A stretch of 64,000 bases of DNA from Tetradesmus obliquus (taxonomy: Eukaryota; Chlorophyta; Chlorophyceae; Sphaeropleales; Scenedesmaceae), in the NCBI GenBank assembly GCA_030272155.1, contig CP126203.1, positions 4,594,501 to 4,658,500 of the forward strand, in the 5' to 3' direction. The notes beneath the pieces were generated by a model, which was not told the DNA's origin, made no database searches, and saw only the letters and a list, made by a program, of their open reading frames with translations. Position numbers and translations under genes: made by a program. Below, piece by piece: positions 49,553 through 60,816 of this stretch (positions are counted from its first letter, which is position 1; the number at the start of each line of letters is the position of its first letter).

Positions 49553-51470
49553 GCATGCAGCATGTCTCTGCACGGCCTGCAGAGCTGCCAGCTCTGTAGT
49601 ACAACACTGGTCCTTGTTGTTGCATCATGGGAAATTCACACCCTGCAATGCCTGCAGGCAGCGTCACGCTGCTTCTGCACACTACTTACTACACTAAACC
49701 TAGTTGGATGTATCATCAGCCTGCTTGCACGCAATTGATCGTAATTCCTCTGTAAAAACTCTACATGCCTGCAGGCGGCGTCGCGCCTGCAGCCGCGGCC
49801 GCTGGTGCTGCTGGCCAGCAGCGACAGCGACATGCAGCAGCTCATGGACAGCCACACCTACTGGCTGGAGCTGATGCAGGTGACAATGGCACTGCTGGGC
49901 ATATGATAAGGGTGTTGTATTTGCCAAAACAGCTGCAAGGTGGTTATTGCACCAGCTAATGGATAGCCACACCTACTGGTTGGAGCTGATGCAGGTGATG
50001 CCGCCGCTGCTGCCGCTGCTGCTGCAAGGTGGTTTTGCAACTTCTTTGCTTTGCTTCTCTTGCATCTCCTGCTGCAAGCAACCGTACATCTGCCTCAACG
50101 CCTCGGCCAATGTCAGACCTTGCAGCTCAACACTCAACGATGCACGCCTGTCTGTATGCCCGCAGGTGGCATCCAGGCAGCACCCCTCAGGCAGTTGAAC
50201 CACAAAAGTATATTTTGACTGGTTGCAAGCTACTTGATGTTCAGTTCAACTGTTCCTACTGGCTGTATGCTGCAGGTGGCGTCCAGGCAGCACCCCTCAG
50301 GCCTGCAGCTCCACTCCGCAGCCTCCTTTGCTGCAGCACACAGCTTGCAGCCGGGGGCCTACCCTAGCTTGCTGTCCTTGCTGCACACATACATTCAAGT
50401 CCCTCAACACCTCAGCCGATGTCAGCACTCTGCAGCTTAACATTCATGCACGCCCTGGCTGTATGCCCGCATGTGGCGTCCAGGCAGCACCCTTCCAGCC
50501 TTTTTGAAAGACAACGTATGTTGTGACTGGTTGCAAGCTACTTAACGTTCATAACACATAGTCCTTCTGCATGTATGCCCGCAGGTGGCATCCAGGCAGC
50601 ACCCCTCTGGCCTTCAGCTGCACTCTGCGGCCTCCTTTGCTACAGCACACAGCATCCAGCCAGCAAACTACCCTGGCCTGCTGTCCTTGCAGCACACAAA
50701 CATACGTTCATGTGCCTCAACACCTCAGACGATGTCAGCACTCTGCAGCTTAACAATCATGCACGCCCTGGCTGTATGCCCGCAGGTAGCGTCCAGGCAG
50801 TACCCTTCCAGCCTGCAGCTTCACTCCGCAGCCTCTTTTGCTGCAGCACAAAGCTTGCAGCCAGGGGCCTACCCTGGCTTGCTGGCGTTGGCGGGCAAGC
50901 CTGAGGCGGGCATTGCAGGAGTTGGCGTGAGCGCAAAGTTGGCACGCACACTGTTGAGCAGGTGGGTTGTACAGCTGCTAACAAGGCACAGTAGATGTTT
51001 AGTGACTGGCGGCGTGCGGGGCCAGCAGCTGCCATGCCGCCAGCAGTTGTGTGCTGCACTTGTGGCTCTTGTCCTGATGGGCGGTTCAAGCACAACGCTG
51101 ACTGACGCACCTAACAACGTGCTGCTGCTGCTGCTGCTGTCACATGCAGGTTTGGCTCGCTTGATGCTGTGCTGGCAGCTGGCGAGGCAGGCTGCCTGAA
51201 GCCGTACGGGGCTGACGCACCCAACAATGTGCTGCTGCTGCTGCTGCTGCTGCTGTCACAAACAGGTTTGGCTCCCTCGATGCTGTGCTGGCAGCTGGCG
51301 AGGCAGGCGGCCTGAAGCCTTTCGGGGCTGACGCACCTGACAATGTGCTGCTGCTGCTGCTGCTGCTGCTGCTACTGCTGTCACAAACAGATTTGGCTTG
51401 CTTGATGCTGTGTTGGCAGCTGGCGAGGCAGGCGCCCTGAAGCCGTACGGGCCTGACTCACCTAACAATG

Positions 51471-51501
<31 letters not shown>

Positions 51502-51726
51502 GTCACAAACAGGTTTGGCTCGCTGAATGCTGTGCTTGCAGCTGGCGAGGCAGGCGGCCTGAAGCCGTACGGGGCAGCAGCAGAGAAGCAGCTGGGCAGC
51601 GGCGCAGCAGCAGCAGACAACAGGCGCGCTGCTGCAGCCAACCTGGCAGTGCTAGGGCTGTACCCGCGGCAGCAGCAGCTGCCGGAGCAGCAGCTGATGG
51701 CGTGCTGGGAGACGGCAGTGGCAGCG

Positions 51727-51758
<32 letters not shown>

Positions 51759-52112
51759 CCATGTTGCCCAGTTGGCTGCGCTGCATCCTGCCAGGCGTGC
51801 TCACATGCAGCAATGCCGGCCATACCTGCAGCAGCTGAGTGCCTGCCTGACACAGTTGGGCCTGACTCAGCACCAGGTGCGTCACTGGCTCCAGTGACAC
51901 TGTGGTGACAACAGCATAAGACTGCTGATTGGGTGTGCTCTGACACTGTAGCTGTGTTATAATGGCAGCATCCGCATACCTGCTCCAGGACAGACAAGCG
52001 ACTGTCCTCGGCATTTTGGAGTCACGACCACCTTGCAGCCTTTCAAAAACGCCCCTCCTTCTTGCAGCTGACAGCTGCTGCTGCCGTGTGCTGTCGGTTG
52101 GTGGTGGTGGTG

Positions 52113-52149
<37 letters not shown>

Positions 52150-52236
52150 GCCAGGTGGGCTGGCTAGGCCCTGGAGGCCTCTGGTGCGACCTGATAGTCA
52201 GGCTGAGACGCGCCAGCAGCAGCGTTGCGGGTGATC

Positions 52237-52274
<38 letters not shown>

Positions 52275-52397
52275 GGTGAGGCATGTGTTGATGGTTTGAT
52301 GGGCGGCGTGCTGCCAACAGCAGGCTCGGATGAGTGGCTGGTGCTGCAGCTGCTGGGGCCTGGTGACCTGGCGAATGGGCCTGAGGCGCCTGGCGGC

Positions 52398-52452
<55 letters not shown>

Positions 52453-52778
52453 GCAGCCACGAGGCTGCTGTAAATCAGCTGGCGCAGCAGCTGAGCCGCA
52501 GCAGTGGCTGTTTCCTGCAAGGCACCTCCGCACTGGGCCACGCAAAGCGCAGCCTGATGGCCTTTGCAACGGGCTCTGCCAAGCGGCAGTTGGCACTGCT
52601 GAAGGGCGCTGGCTGGCGAGTGGCAGTAGTGCCGTTCCATGAGCTGCATGTGACGTCTGCACAGCAGCAGGAGGTAGGGCACGTGGCTGCCGACGCTGAG
52701 GTGTCTGGTGTGCAGCAGTATGTGGCAGCTGTTTTGAAAGAGCAGTGTGGTGACGTGCCAGGGTGGTGTGCAGACTGA
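48588..52778 (+). CDS. 5'-3' exonuclease (PolA-exo/FEN fold) fused to a RAP domain
   Basis: Five exons, 48588-49175, 49775-49879, 50786-50961, 51513-51876 and 52155-52778, close in phase to 618 residues. Residues 1-60 resemble an organelle transit peptide. The nuclease runs from about 62 to 330. It has LLLIDGTN (Asp66), AFDNKG (Asp114), GYEADDVL (Glu185, Asp187, Asp188), VLLASSDSDMQQL (Asp213, Asp215) and the helix-hairpin-helix region GIAGVGVSAKLARTLL followed by FGSL. The usual GDxSDNI acidic pair is replaced by GKPEAGI. A Gln-rich linker follows, then from about 412 a RAP domain interrupted by poly-Ser: WCDLIVRL, DEWLVLQLLGPGDL, and KRQLALLKGAGWRVAVVPFHEL near 554-575. RAP domains are typical of organellar RNA-binding proteins. 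Known family members cut RNA or DNA flaps; the fusion suggests a mitochondrial or plastid nucleic-acid role. Exon 5 could instead begin at 52068. Confidence 0.8.
49150..49450 (+). repeat. Three copies of the exon 1 donor edge (exonuclease gene)
   Basis: The word GCTGCAGCTGCACAGTGGGTG occurs at about 49157, 49289 and 49418, spaced about 130 bases apart. The following intron part (AAGCAGCACCAGGCACAGCA-like, then GCGCCGGTGGCGCC) is also repeated. Further on, a (CTG)14-like run lies near 49509-49551. Confidence 0.9.
49641..49997 (+). repeat. Exon 2 edges copied (exonuclease gene)
   Basis: The acceptor edge TGCCTGCAGGCGGCGTC (49767-49783) has a diverged copy near 49649-49665. The donor edge with ATGGACAGCCACACCTACTGG (true 49843-49880) has a near copy at about 49958-49998, with its donor retained. 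Confidence 0.8.
50155..50900 (+). repeat. Five copies of the exon 3 acceptor edge
   Basis: Copies begin at about 50160, 50272, 50463, 50578 and the true 50780. Each has a CCGCAG or similar acceptor, then GTGGCATCCAGGCAGCACCC or a variant. Two copies carry over 100 bases of exon-like sequence, down to CCTACCCT. One copy (50463) has lost the AG (GCATG). The true copy is the one that continues into the hairpin motif. Confidence 0.85.
51119..51560 (+). repeat. Four units of (CTG)n plus exon 4 acceptor edge
   Basis: Units of about 115-125 bases at about 51149, 51265, 51390 and the true 51511. Each consists of a CTG run, a TCACAAACAG-type acceptor and about 60 bases of exon (TTTGGCTCGCTTGATGCTGT and following). 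The exon parts of the first three stay open and encode FGSLDAVL-like sequence. Confidence 0.95.
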
Positions 52779-53633
52779 CTGCAATCAGCAGCTGAATTGC
52801 GAGGCCAACGACGAGTTGGTCGATATAATTGTGATTATCTTACTTTTGACCGTCATACGTGCCATTGCTACTGTCTTTGGCCCGGAATCTAGCGAGTGCC
52901 TGTCTGCAGATATTTGAGCAATTATCTTCACAGCGCTGATGCCAGTATGGTGGTTGACAACGTTGATAGTCTTGGACACCATCTGAAGGATGAATTCTCA
53001 CTACAGGGCGTATTCAGGGTGTCCACGTGAAAGGCGCAACTCAAGTGTGTCCTGGCGTGAGCTCAGCCCCCGCTGGTGTGAAAGAGGGATAGGCTGAATT
53101 CTTCCGCTAAATGTCCTTCAACATCAAAGAAAACCTTTACTCTGTGTGATACGTGGCGATGCTGCGTCTTGCGGCCTGCTAAGCGCAGATTGGTAACCAC
53201 ATATGCTGTTCAAGCGCAGTAACCCCTGTGCCAACATAGGAGGGCTGGTGATCATCACGTACACACGATCACCGATGCTCTGCTTATGTTGAACAGGCTT
53301 TCACCGTCGATTGTTTCGTCTTTCTGCTGGTTAGTGTTCGTTCTCCGACCTTTTAGCGGAAACAGTAGATGTGTTGGTTCGTTCTGCTTGGTTTCGTTGT
53401 TTACGTGTTGAACTCTGGCTTCTAGGGCGATCTGTGTCGGTAAGTGGTGGCCGAACTGTTTGCTCCAGTGGTGTCGTTGCAGGACGCCGTCGCTGCCATG
53501 CTTCTTACATCTCGTTTGCATGTCAGTACTAAACGTAATGGATGCATTACGACATCACCTGGACAACCCCTGTGGCGCCCCGATTCTACTGCTGCTGCTG
53601 CTGCTGCACCACAACCAGGCCTGCAGGTGAGGC
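52779..53633. other. Spacer between exonuclease and giant gene
   Basis: About 855 bases, less GC-rich than the flanking exons. No gene seen. The right end may be the 5' untranslated part of the next gene, since CAG followed by GTGAGG directly before its ATG could be a splice donor of an upstream non-coding exon. Confidence 0.4.
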
Positions 53634-55031
53634 ATGGGGTGGATCGAGCGCTTGAAGACCAGGTCGAGCAAGGACCTCTCAAAGGTGGCGGACCAGCCTG
53701 CTTCTTCCTCTGCAGCGGTCAACAGCAGCACAGCAGCAGCAGCAACTGCTGATGACGAGGATGATGACCTGCCTGTTGTCCCACCCCCAAGCAGCGCAGC
53801 TGAGCTACAGTATGATGATAATGATGACAGCCAGCTGTTCACGTTTGAGCGGCCCGGTGCGCCTAAGATGGTGCGGGCAGCTGCCAAACAGCAGCCTACT
53901 GCCAGCTGCAGCCCGCTTGGTCAACAGCAGGCAGCGCTGCAGCAGCAGATGATGCTTGCAGGAGCATCCCAGCAAGGCACGCCACTGTCTGGCCAGCAGC
54001 AGCAGCAGCTGCCAGGAGCTGCTGGTGGTGTCAGCAGCATCACAGCTGTCCAGGGTGCGGTGCCACTGTCAGCACAGGCAGCACATGCATCAAATGCTGA
54101 TGCCACACAGGCGCCCCAGCAGCAGCAGCTGCTTGCAGGAACGCTGCCGCACAGCTTCAGCAGCAGCAGCAGTGACACTACAGCAGCAGCAGCAGCGCTG
54201 CAGCAGCAGCTGGCCTCACGCAGCTCCACCAGTGCTGCCAGCAGCGGCCTGCGGCAGCACAGGCAGCCAGCACGGCACGCCTCTTTTGATGCCGGGTACG
54301 TGCAGCACCGTGCTATGAGCGCAGTTTCTTCGCTGTCAAGATACTCCTACTCAGCCACACCAGCAGCTGCGGCTCCTGGTGGTGGTGGTGGTGGTGGAGG
54401 TAGTGTTGCTGCTGCTGCTGCTGAGGCGCTGCATGCCAGCAGCAGCAGCAGCACTGCAGCTGGCCTGGGCCTGGCAGACGCCAGAGTCCACCGCTCAGCA
54501 AGCAACATCAGCATCAGCAGCAGCAACGCAGCGGCGGCTGCCAGCAGCAGCAACGAGGACGTCGAGATAGGCTGGGTGTGGTGAGTGAGGCTGCTTGATA
54601 CATGCCAGAGCAGCAGCGGCTCGCCTTTGGTTCGGTTGGGTCCTCTGTGTTCACAGGCTGCAATGTGATTGACGGAGCTGTTGCTTAGGGGCACCCTGCT
54701 TGCCGCTGCTTTGCAGTTGGGCCTGTGTCACAGCTGGTTTCAAGCGTTGCTGCAGACGAGCAAACCATTGCCGGCAGTCAGAGCAGCCGGTCCGATGTTG
54801 CACGCAGATGCAGGCATGCCGCACGGCATGCCACACGGCGCACATGCACAGTCACCAGAATGCAAAACCGTGCCAGCTGCGTCCACAGCATGTCTACAGC
54901 ACGGCGCCTGAAACCCGCTGCTGCTGCTGCTGCTGCTGCTGCCGCAGGCCACCCTGCCTGGCATGTGACGCCGGCTCCGTCGAGTGTGCGGTCAACATCG
55001 CGCCACACATCTGCAGCATCAAACTCGTCAC

Positions 55032-55075
<44 letters not shown>

Positions 55076-55184
55076 CCGCTCTGCCTGGCGTGTGATGCCG
55101 GCTCCATCGAGTTTGCGGTAAACATCGCGCCACACATCTGCAGCATCACGCTCATAACACTGCTGCTGCTTCTGCTGCTTCTGC

Positions 55185-55244
<60 letters not shown>

Positions 55245-55329
55245 AGGCCGCCCTGCCTGGCGTGTGATGCAGGGCTGTTGAGTTTGCTGTCAACATCGCG
55301 CCGCACGCTTGCAGCACCGCACTCATAGC

Positions 55330-55398
<69 letters not shown>

Positions 55399-58300
55399 GT
55401 CGCCGCCGCAGGCCGCCGTGCCTCGCGTGTGACGCCGGCCCGGTCGAGTTTGCTGTCAACATCGCGCCTGCGGAGTGGCTGCGCGGCAAGCGCTGCCAGA
55501 CGCGCGTGCCCTGCTGGCCGCTGAGTGGGCTGAGCCTGCATGTGTGCCATGGGGAGACGCTGCTGCAAGTCGTTGACATTGATATTTGCGGGACCACCAC
55601 CGTCAAGTGAGTCGCGTGGCAGCTGTGGGGTGGCTGGCAGTCTGCTGATCTCGCTGACCTGAATGTTTTGCAGTTGGTTGCACATAGTAATGCACACCTT
55701 GTTTGTATCAACTGTCTCCAGGTGTGCACGGTGGCTGTGGGTTGTTTAGTTTGCAAGGTGGGTCTGCTGCTGCAAGCTGCTGGCCGCTGAGCGGCTTGAG
55801 CCTGCACGTGTGCCATGGGGAGACGTTGTTGCAAGTTGTTGACATCAACATCTGCGGCACCACCACCATCAAGTGAGTCGCGTGGCAGCTGTGGGGTGTC
55901 TGGCAGTCTGCTGCTGATCTAGCGAGCCTGCATGACGTGCAATTGCGTCTGGTGAAGCATGCCTGGCTGGTCACCTGCTGTGCACGATGACTGCGGGTTG
56001 TTGGCTGGTCGTGCTGGTGGACACGGGGAGGGTGAGGCCTGCCATGCAGCTGCTGACAACGCGCTCCTCCTGTCCTGTGCTGTATACTTCCAGCCCCCAG
56101 TGCAGGCTGCAGCTGCTGCTGCCCGTCACTTCAAGCACAGGGTTCTTGTTGCTGTCCTGATCATTGACCCTCTGCACCTCTGCCCCGCCTGCTTCAATGC
56201 AATGCAGGCTGCAGCTGCCGCCCGCGCTGACGTCATCAGATGGACTCAATTTCATCATGGTCATGCTTCTGCTGCCCAGCATGCCTGCTGCCCCTCCATG
56301 CTTGATTGCACCGCAGGCTGCAGCTGCTGCTCACGCTCAACTCCTCTGACAGCTCCTCCTGCTGTGGTGTTCGTGCTGCTCGTCTTGCCAAATGCAGGCT
56401 GCAGCTGCCGCCGGCCTTCACCCCAAGCGATGAGCTCAACTTCATCATGGTCGCGCTCTTATCTCTTCTGCTTTCTCTCTGCGCTGCTGCTCTGTGTGTC
56501 CTCCATGCTTGCTGCAGCTGCCGCTGGCGCTCACCTCAAGCGATGAGCTGAACTTCGTCATGGTCATGCTTCTGCTGCTCTTCATGCCTGCTGCCCTCCA
56601 TGCTTCAATGCAACGCAGGCTGCAGCTGCCGCCCGCGCTTACCTCAAGCGACGAGCTCAACTTCATATGGTCATGCTTCTGCTGCCCATCATTCCTACTG
56701 CCCACCCTGCCTGCTGCCCTCCATGCTTGATTGCAACGCAGGCTGCAGCTGCTGCCGGCCCTCACTTCATCAGACGAGCTCAACTTCATCGCCGTCATGC
56801 TGGTGGATGCGCCACCCCTGGGTCACCCCTCATTTAACCCCCTTGTGTGGAAACTGCAGTCTGCAGCTGCCGCCCCCTGTTATCCCGATTGATGATGTCC
56901 GCCCGCCCTCCTGTGCTGTCTTCTTCTGACCCCAACGCAGGCTGCAGCTGCCGCCGGCCCTCACTTCAAGCGATGAGCTCAACTTCATCATGGTCATGCT
57001 GGTAGATAAAGGCCGGGTGGGGCCAGCCACGCAGCTGCTCACGATGCCCTCATCAGCAGCAGATGAATTCTGCGGGCTCTTCAGTATGCTGGTGGAGCAC
57101 GAAATGCTGCCTAGGTCAGCAGCACATCCAGAATATGTCTCGCTGTTATTTGGTAGCAACAGCAGTGCCAGCACGCTACACACAGTCAGCAGCAAGCTGG
57201 GGGGGTACCTGGGAGACAGCGAAGGGGGGTACCCTGGTGGATCGTCTGTCGCCGGAACAGCAGCAGCAGCAGCAGCGGGAGACGGGTTTGGGGGGTTGGG
57301 TAGCCCTGGCAGCCCGCAGCCAGGCCGGCAGAACAAGCAGCAGCAGCAGCAGCAGCAGCAGCACCACCACAGCGGCAGCGCAAGCGGCCGCCGCGGGCGT
57401 CCGACGAGCCAGCTGCGGCGCAGCACGGCGCTGTACATATGTGGCCGGCCAGCTGTTGTGCAGCGCTGGGGCGGCGATGCTCCAGAGCTCGCAGGAGTGA
57501 GGTCGCCACGGCTGCTGGCTGGTCCAGCTGCTGCTGCTGCTGCTGCTGCTGCGGGGGGCCGAGGCAAAGACCGGCGGAGGTCCGACACTGATGCATTGAT
57601 GCTGTCTCTCAGCGGGCATTTGACAGCTCAACAGGCCCGCCCCTCTTGGGATGAGCAGGCGGCAGCAGCAGCTGCTGCAGCTGAGGAGGCGAGTGCTGAC
57701 CTGGCGGCAAATTTGAACCGGTCAAGTTTGACTGGCGTTGACTGGGACCAGCTGGGCCGGCGGCTGGCGCTGCGAACAGGCAGCAGCAGCAGTATGGGGC
57801 CAACAGTAGGGGCGTCAGGTGTGGTGGGTGGCGGCGGGCTGTATACGATACACACGGCAACACTAGCAGCAGCAGCGGATAGCAGCGCAGGTAGGGAGAC
57901 ACTTGCGGACGATGATGACCTGTCAATTTGTACCGCTGACGCTGCTGCAACAGCAGCGCAGATGGCAGGGCTGATGCTGCTCGAGGGCGATGATGACGTG
58001 GCGTCAGCATCTGGCTCAGATGGCACAGCAGCTACACCAGGGACACAGCACGCAGCAGCAGCAGCAGCAGCAGCAGCACATGCCAAGCTGGCAGCAGCAG
58101 CAGCGGCGCGCGCGGACGCGGCGGCCGAGGCGGCAGCGCGGGCCACCAGCAACGCACCAGGCAGCCGCAAGTCACTTTCGTTGGACCGCTGCGCAATGCA
58201 TGTGCATAATGAGGTCGATCGTGCGCAGCGCACTCGCACGCGGCTGAGCCTAGATGAGGGCATCTGGAGCAGAGCAGCAGCGGCAGCAGCAGCAGCAAGC

Positions 58301-60471
58301 GGCGGAGATGCAGCAGCGAGGGCAGCAGGCGCGCGTGGCAGCTGGAATACTGCTGGCTTGTTTGACGACCTGTGGGCGAAGATGGGCCTGCAGGCACCTG
58401 CCTCTCAGCAGGCTGCATTAGCTGCCGGTGCTGCTGATGCTGCTGCTGCTGCTGCTGCTGGTGCGAGCGCTGCTGGCAGCTCGGCGCATGCCAGCAGCAG
58501 CAGCAGCAGCAATGCAGCAGCAGCTGCAGAAGCAGACCTAGACGCAGCAGGGGCCAGCAGTGCAGGCACGTCAGCAGTGGCAGCAGCAGCTGGTGTTGAC
58601 GGAGCGGTTGACGCTGCCGCTGCCGCTGCCGCCAATGTTAACACGCTGAATAGTAGCGACATGCCGCCTGCTGCAGCTGCTGCTGCCGCCGCTGCAGTAG
58701 CAGCAGCAGCAGCTTTGCCGAAGCTGGAGCGGCGCTCTACTGCTGAAGCGCATTTGGCTGCTGCCTTCACAGCAGCCTGGACGCGCCATATGCTGGAGCT
58801 TGCATCAGATTTGCAGTACCTTGTAGTCTGTGTGCCGTGGGCTTTTGCGGGGCATTTTGAGGCGTGGTTTGGGCGCATTGTGAATGCGCGCGGCAGCAGC
58901 GAGGGCAGAGACTCATCATTGTTGAGCCAGCAGCAGCAGCAGCAGCGCAGCGAGGCCGCGTGGGACAGCGGCATGTACATGCGGCGGCTGGGGGAGGTGA
59001 TGGACACACTGCAGCTGCACCACATGTGAGTGGATCTCCATATTTGTGCACGTTGTATATCTTTCGTGTGTTGTCATGTTGTCATGTGCTGGGCATGTAC
59101 ATGCGGCGGCTGGGCGAGGTGATGGACACACTGCAGATGCACCACATGTGAGTAAGAGGCGGGTGTTGCGTCATGTACATATGACGTTGCAAGAATGGCC
59201 TGCAGTGCCGTGTGTGAGTGCATGCATGTGTCCGTTTCGTGGTGTGTGCCAGTGCTGTGTGTGCGTGAATGTGGTGCTGGGCTCGATGGTGATTAACACG
59301 CTGCGGGTGCACCACATGTGAGCTCAGGGTCTGTTGTCAGGTTTCTGTGAACAGCGCTTGTGCATGTGCTGCTGCTGCTGCTGCTGCAGGTGGGTGACGA
59401 TGTCGCTGCTGCTGCAGCACTGCTGGCAGGGAGGCCTGGACTTGTACCCAGCAGGGCAGCTCTACACGCACCTGCAGCAGCAGCAGCAGCAGCAGTCAAT
59501 GGGCGCCTACCAGCCGCCGCAGCCGATCGACCCTGACAGCATAACTCCGGAGTACCTGAAGCAGATCGGATCAGCAAACCTCGGACCAGCGTCCGGCTGG
59601 ATCAGGCCGGCACCCGCCGATCCAAAAGCCTCGGACAGCCCTGCCGTGCCATCTGGCAACAATATTACTGCTGCTGCTGCTGGTAGTGCTGCTGGCGGCT
59701 CTGTAGGCTTTGGTACAGGCAGCAGCAGTGCAGGCGTGCAGCTGCAGCAGCGGATGGATGCGTCCGGTGTTGTCACTGGTGTGAGCCGCCGCTCCTCATT
59801 TAGTAGTGCAGCAGAGCTGAGCATGGGCATGGCACATGCCAGGTCAGCAGCAGCAGCAGAAGCAGCAGCAGCCGGCCGCCGGCGCAGCATTGACAGCAGC
59901 TCGCCAGCTAGCAGCGGCATTGGCGGGCCCGGCAGCAGCAGCAGCGGAGGCTTTGCATTCAGCAGCAGCAGCAGCAATGCTGTCGCGCGTGGAGCGTCTG
60001 GCAGTGCTGCTGCTGCTGGAAGGGCGTCCATACAGGCGCAGCAGCGGCAGCAGCGCCGCCGCCGGCGGCTGTCTGGCCGTGCAGACGGCAGCAGCGCAGC
60101 CGGCGGGGCATCTGGTAGGCACCATGCGCCACGCCGCAGTGTGAGCTGGCCACTAGGGGTGTTATATTCTGCGCTGTCTTGGGCGCAGAGTGCGCAGCGG
60201 CGGCACCGGCAACGTACGCTGTGGCAGCGCGCGTGGCAGCTGCACACGCTGCATGAGGAGTCAGAGCGCGGCAGCAGCAGCAGCGCGGGCACCAGCAGCT
60301 TTGACACACAAGCCAGCAGCAGCACTAGCGCCCGGGGCAGCAACAGCATTGGGGTGGCGCCAGCTGGGCGAGCTTCAGCGGCAGCAGCAGCAGCAGCAGC
60401 AGCAGGGTCTGGTAGTGGACCTGCTGGCACGTCTGCTGTGCCTGGTGCATCTGTGGTGTATGGAGCTGTGC

Positions 60472-60503
<32 letters not shown>

Positions 60504-60785
60504 ACAAGCGGCACGGCACCAGCAGCAGCGCAGGGTTCCGCAGCTCCGCCGGTGCCAATAGCAGCTGTCACCTCAGGTGTGGAAAGAGCGGCAGAGCCAC
60601 TTCGTGCTCGGCAGTTGCTGCAGCAGCAGCAGCAGCAGCTGCTGCTTGGCAGCACCTCGGCAGCAGCTGCTGCTGTCGGTGCTGTGGGAACCACCAGCTG
60701 GCCGGGCTTGATGGGCGCCCAGCAGCAGCAGCAGCAGCAGCAGCCCTTGGTTACGCACTCTGCTGCAGCACTGCTACCCCAGTCC

Positions 60786-60816
<31 letters not shown>

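Noticed and set aside
52062..52154. Leu/Val-rich stretch read as a membrane helix of the exonuclease-RAP protein
   Set aside because: It is most simply a (CTG)n run before the acceptor at 52154, matching the pattern in other introns, although the alternative acceptor at 52068 also keeps phase.
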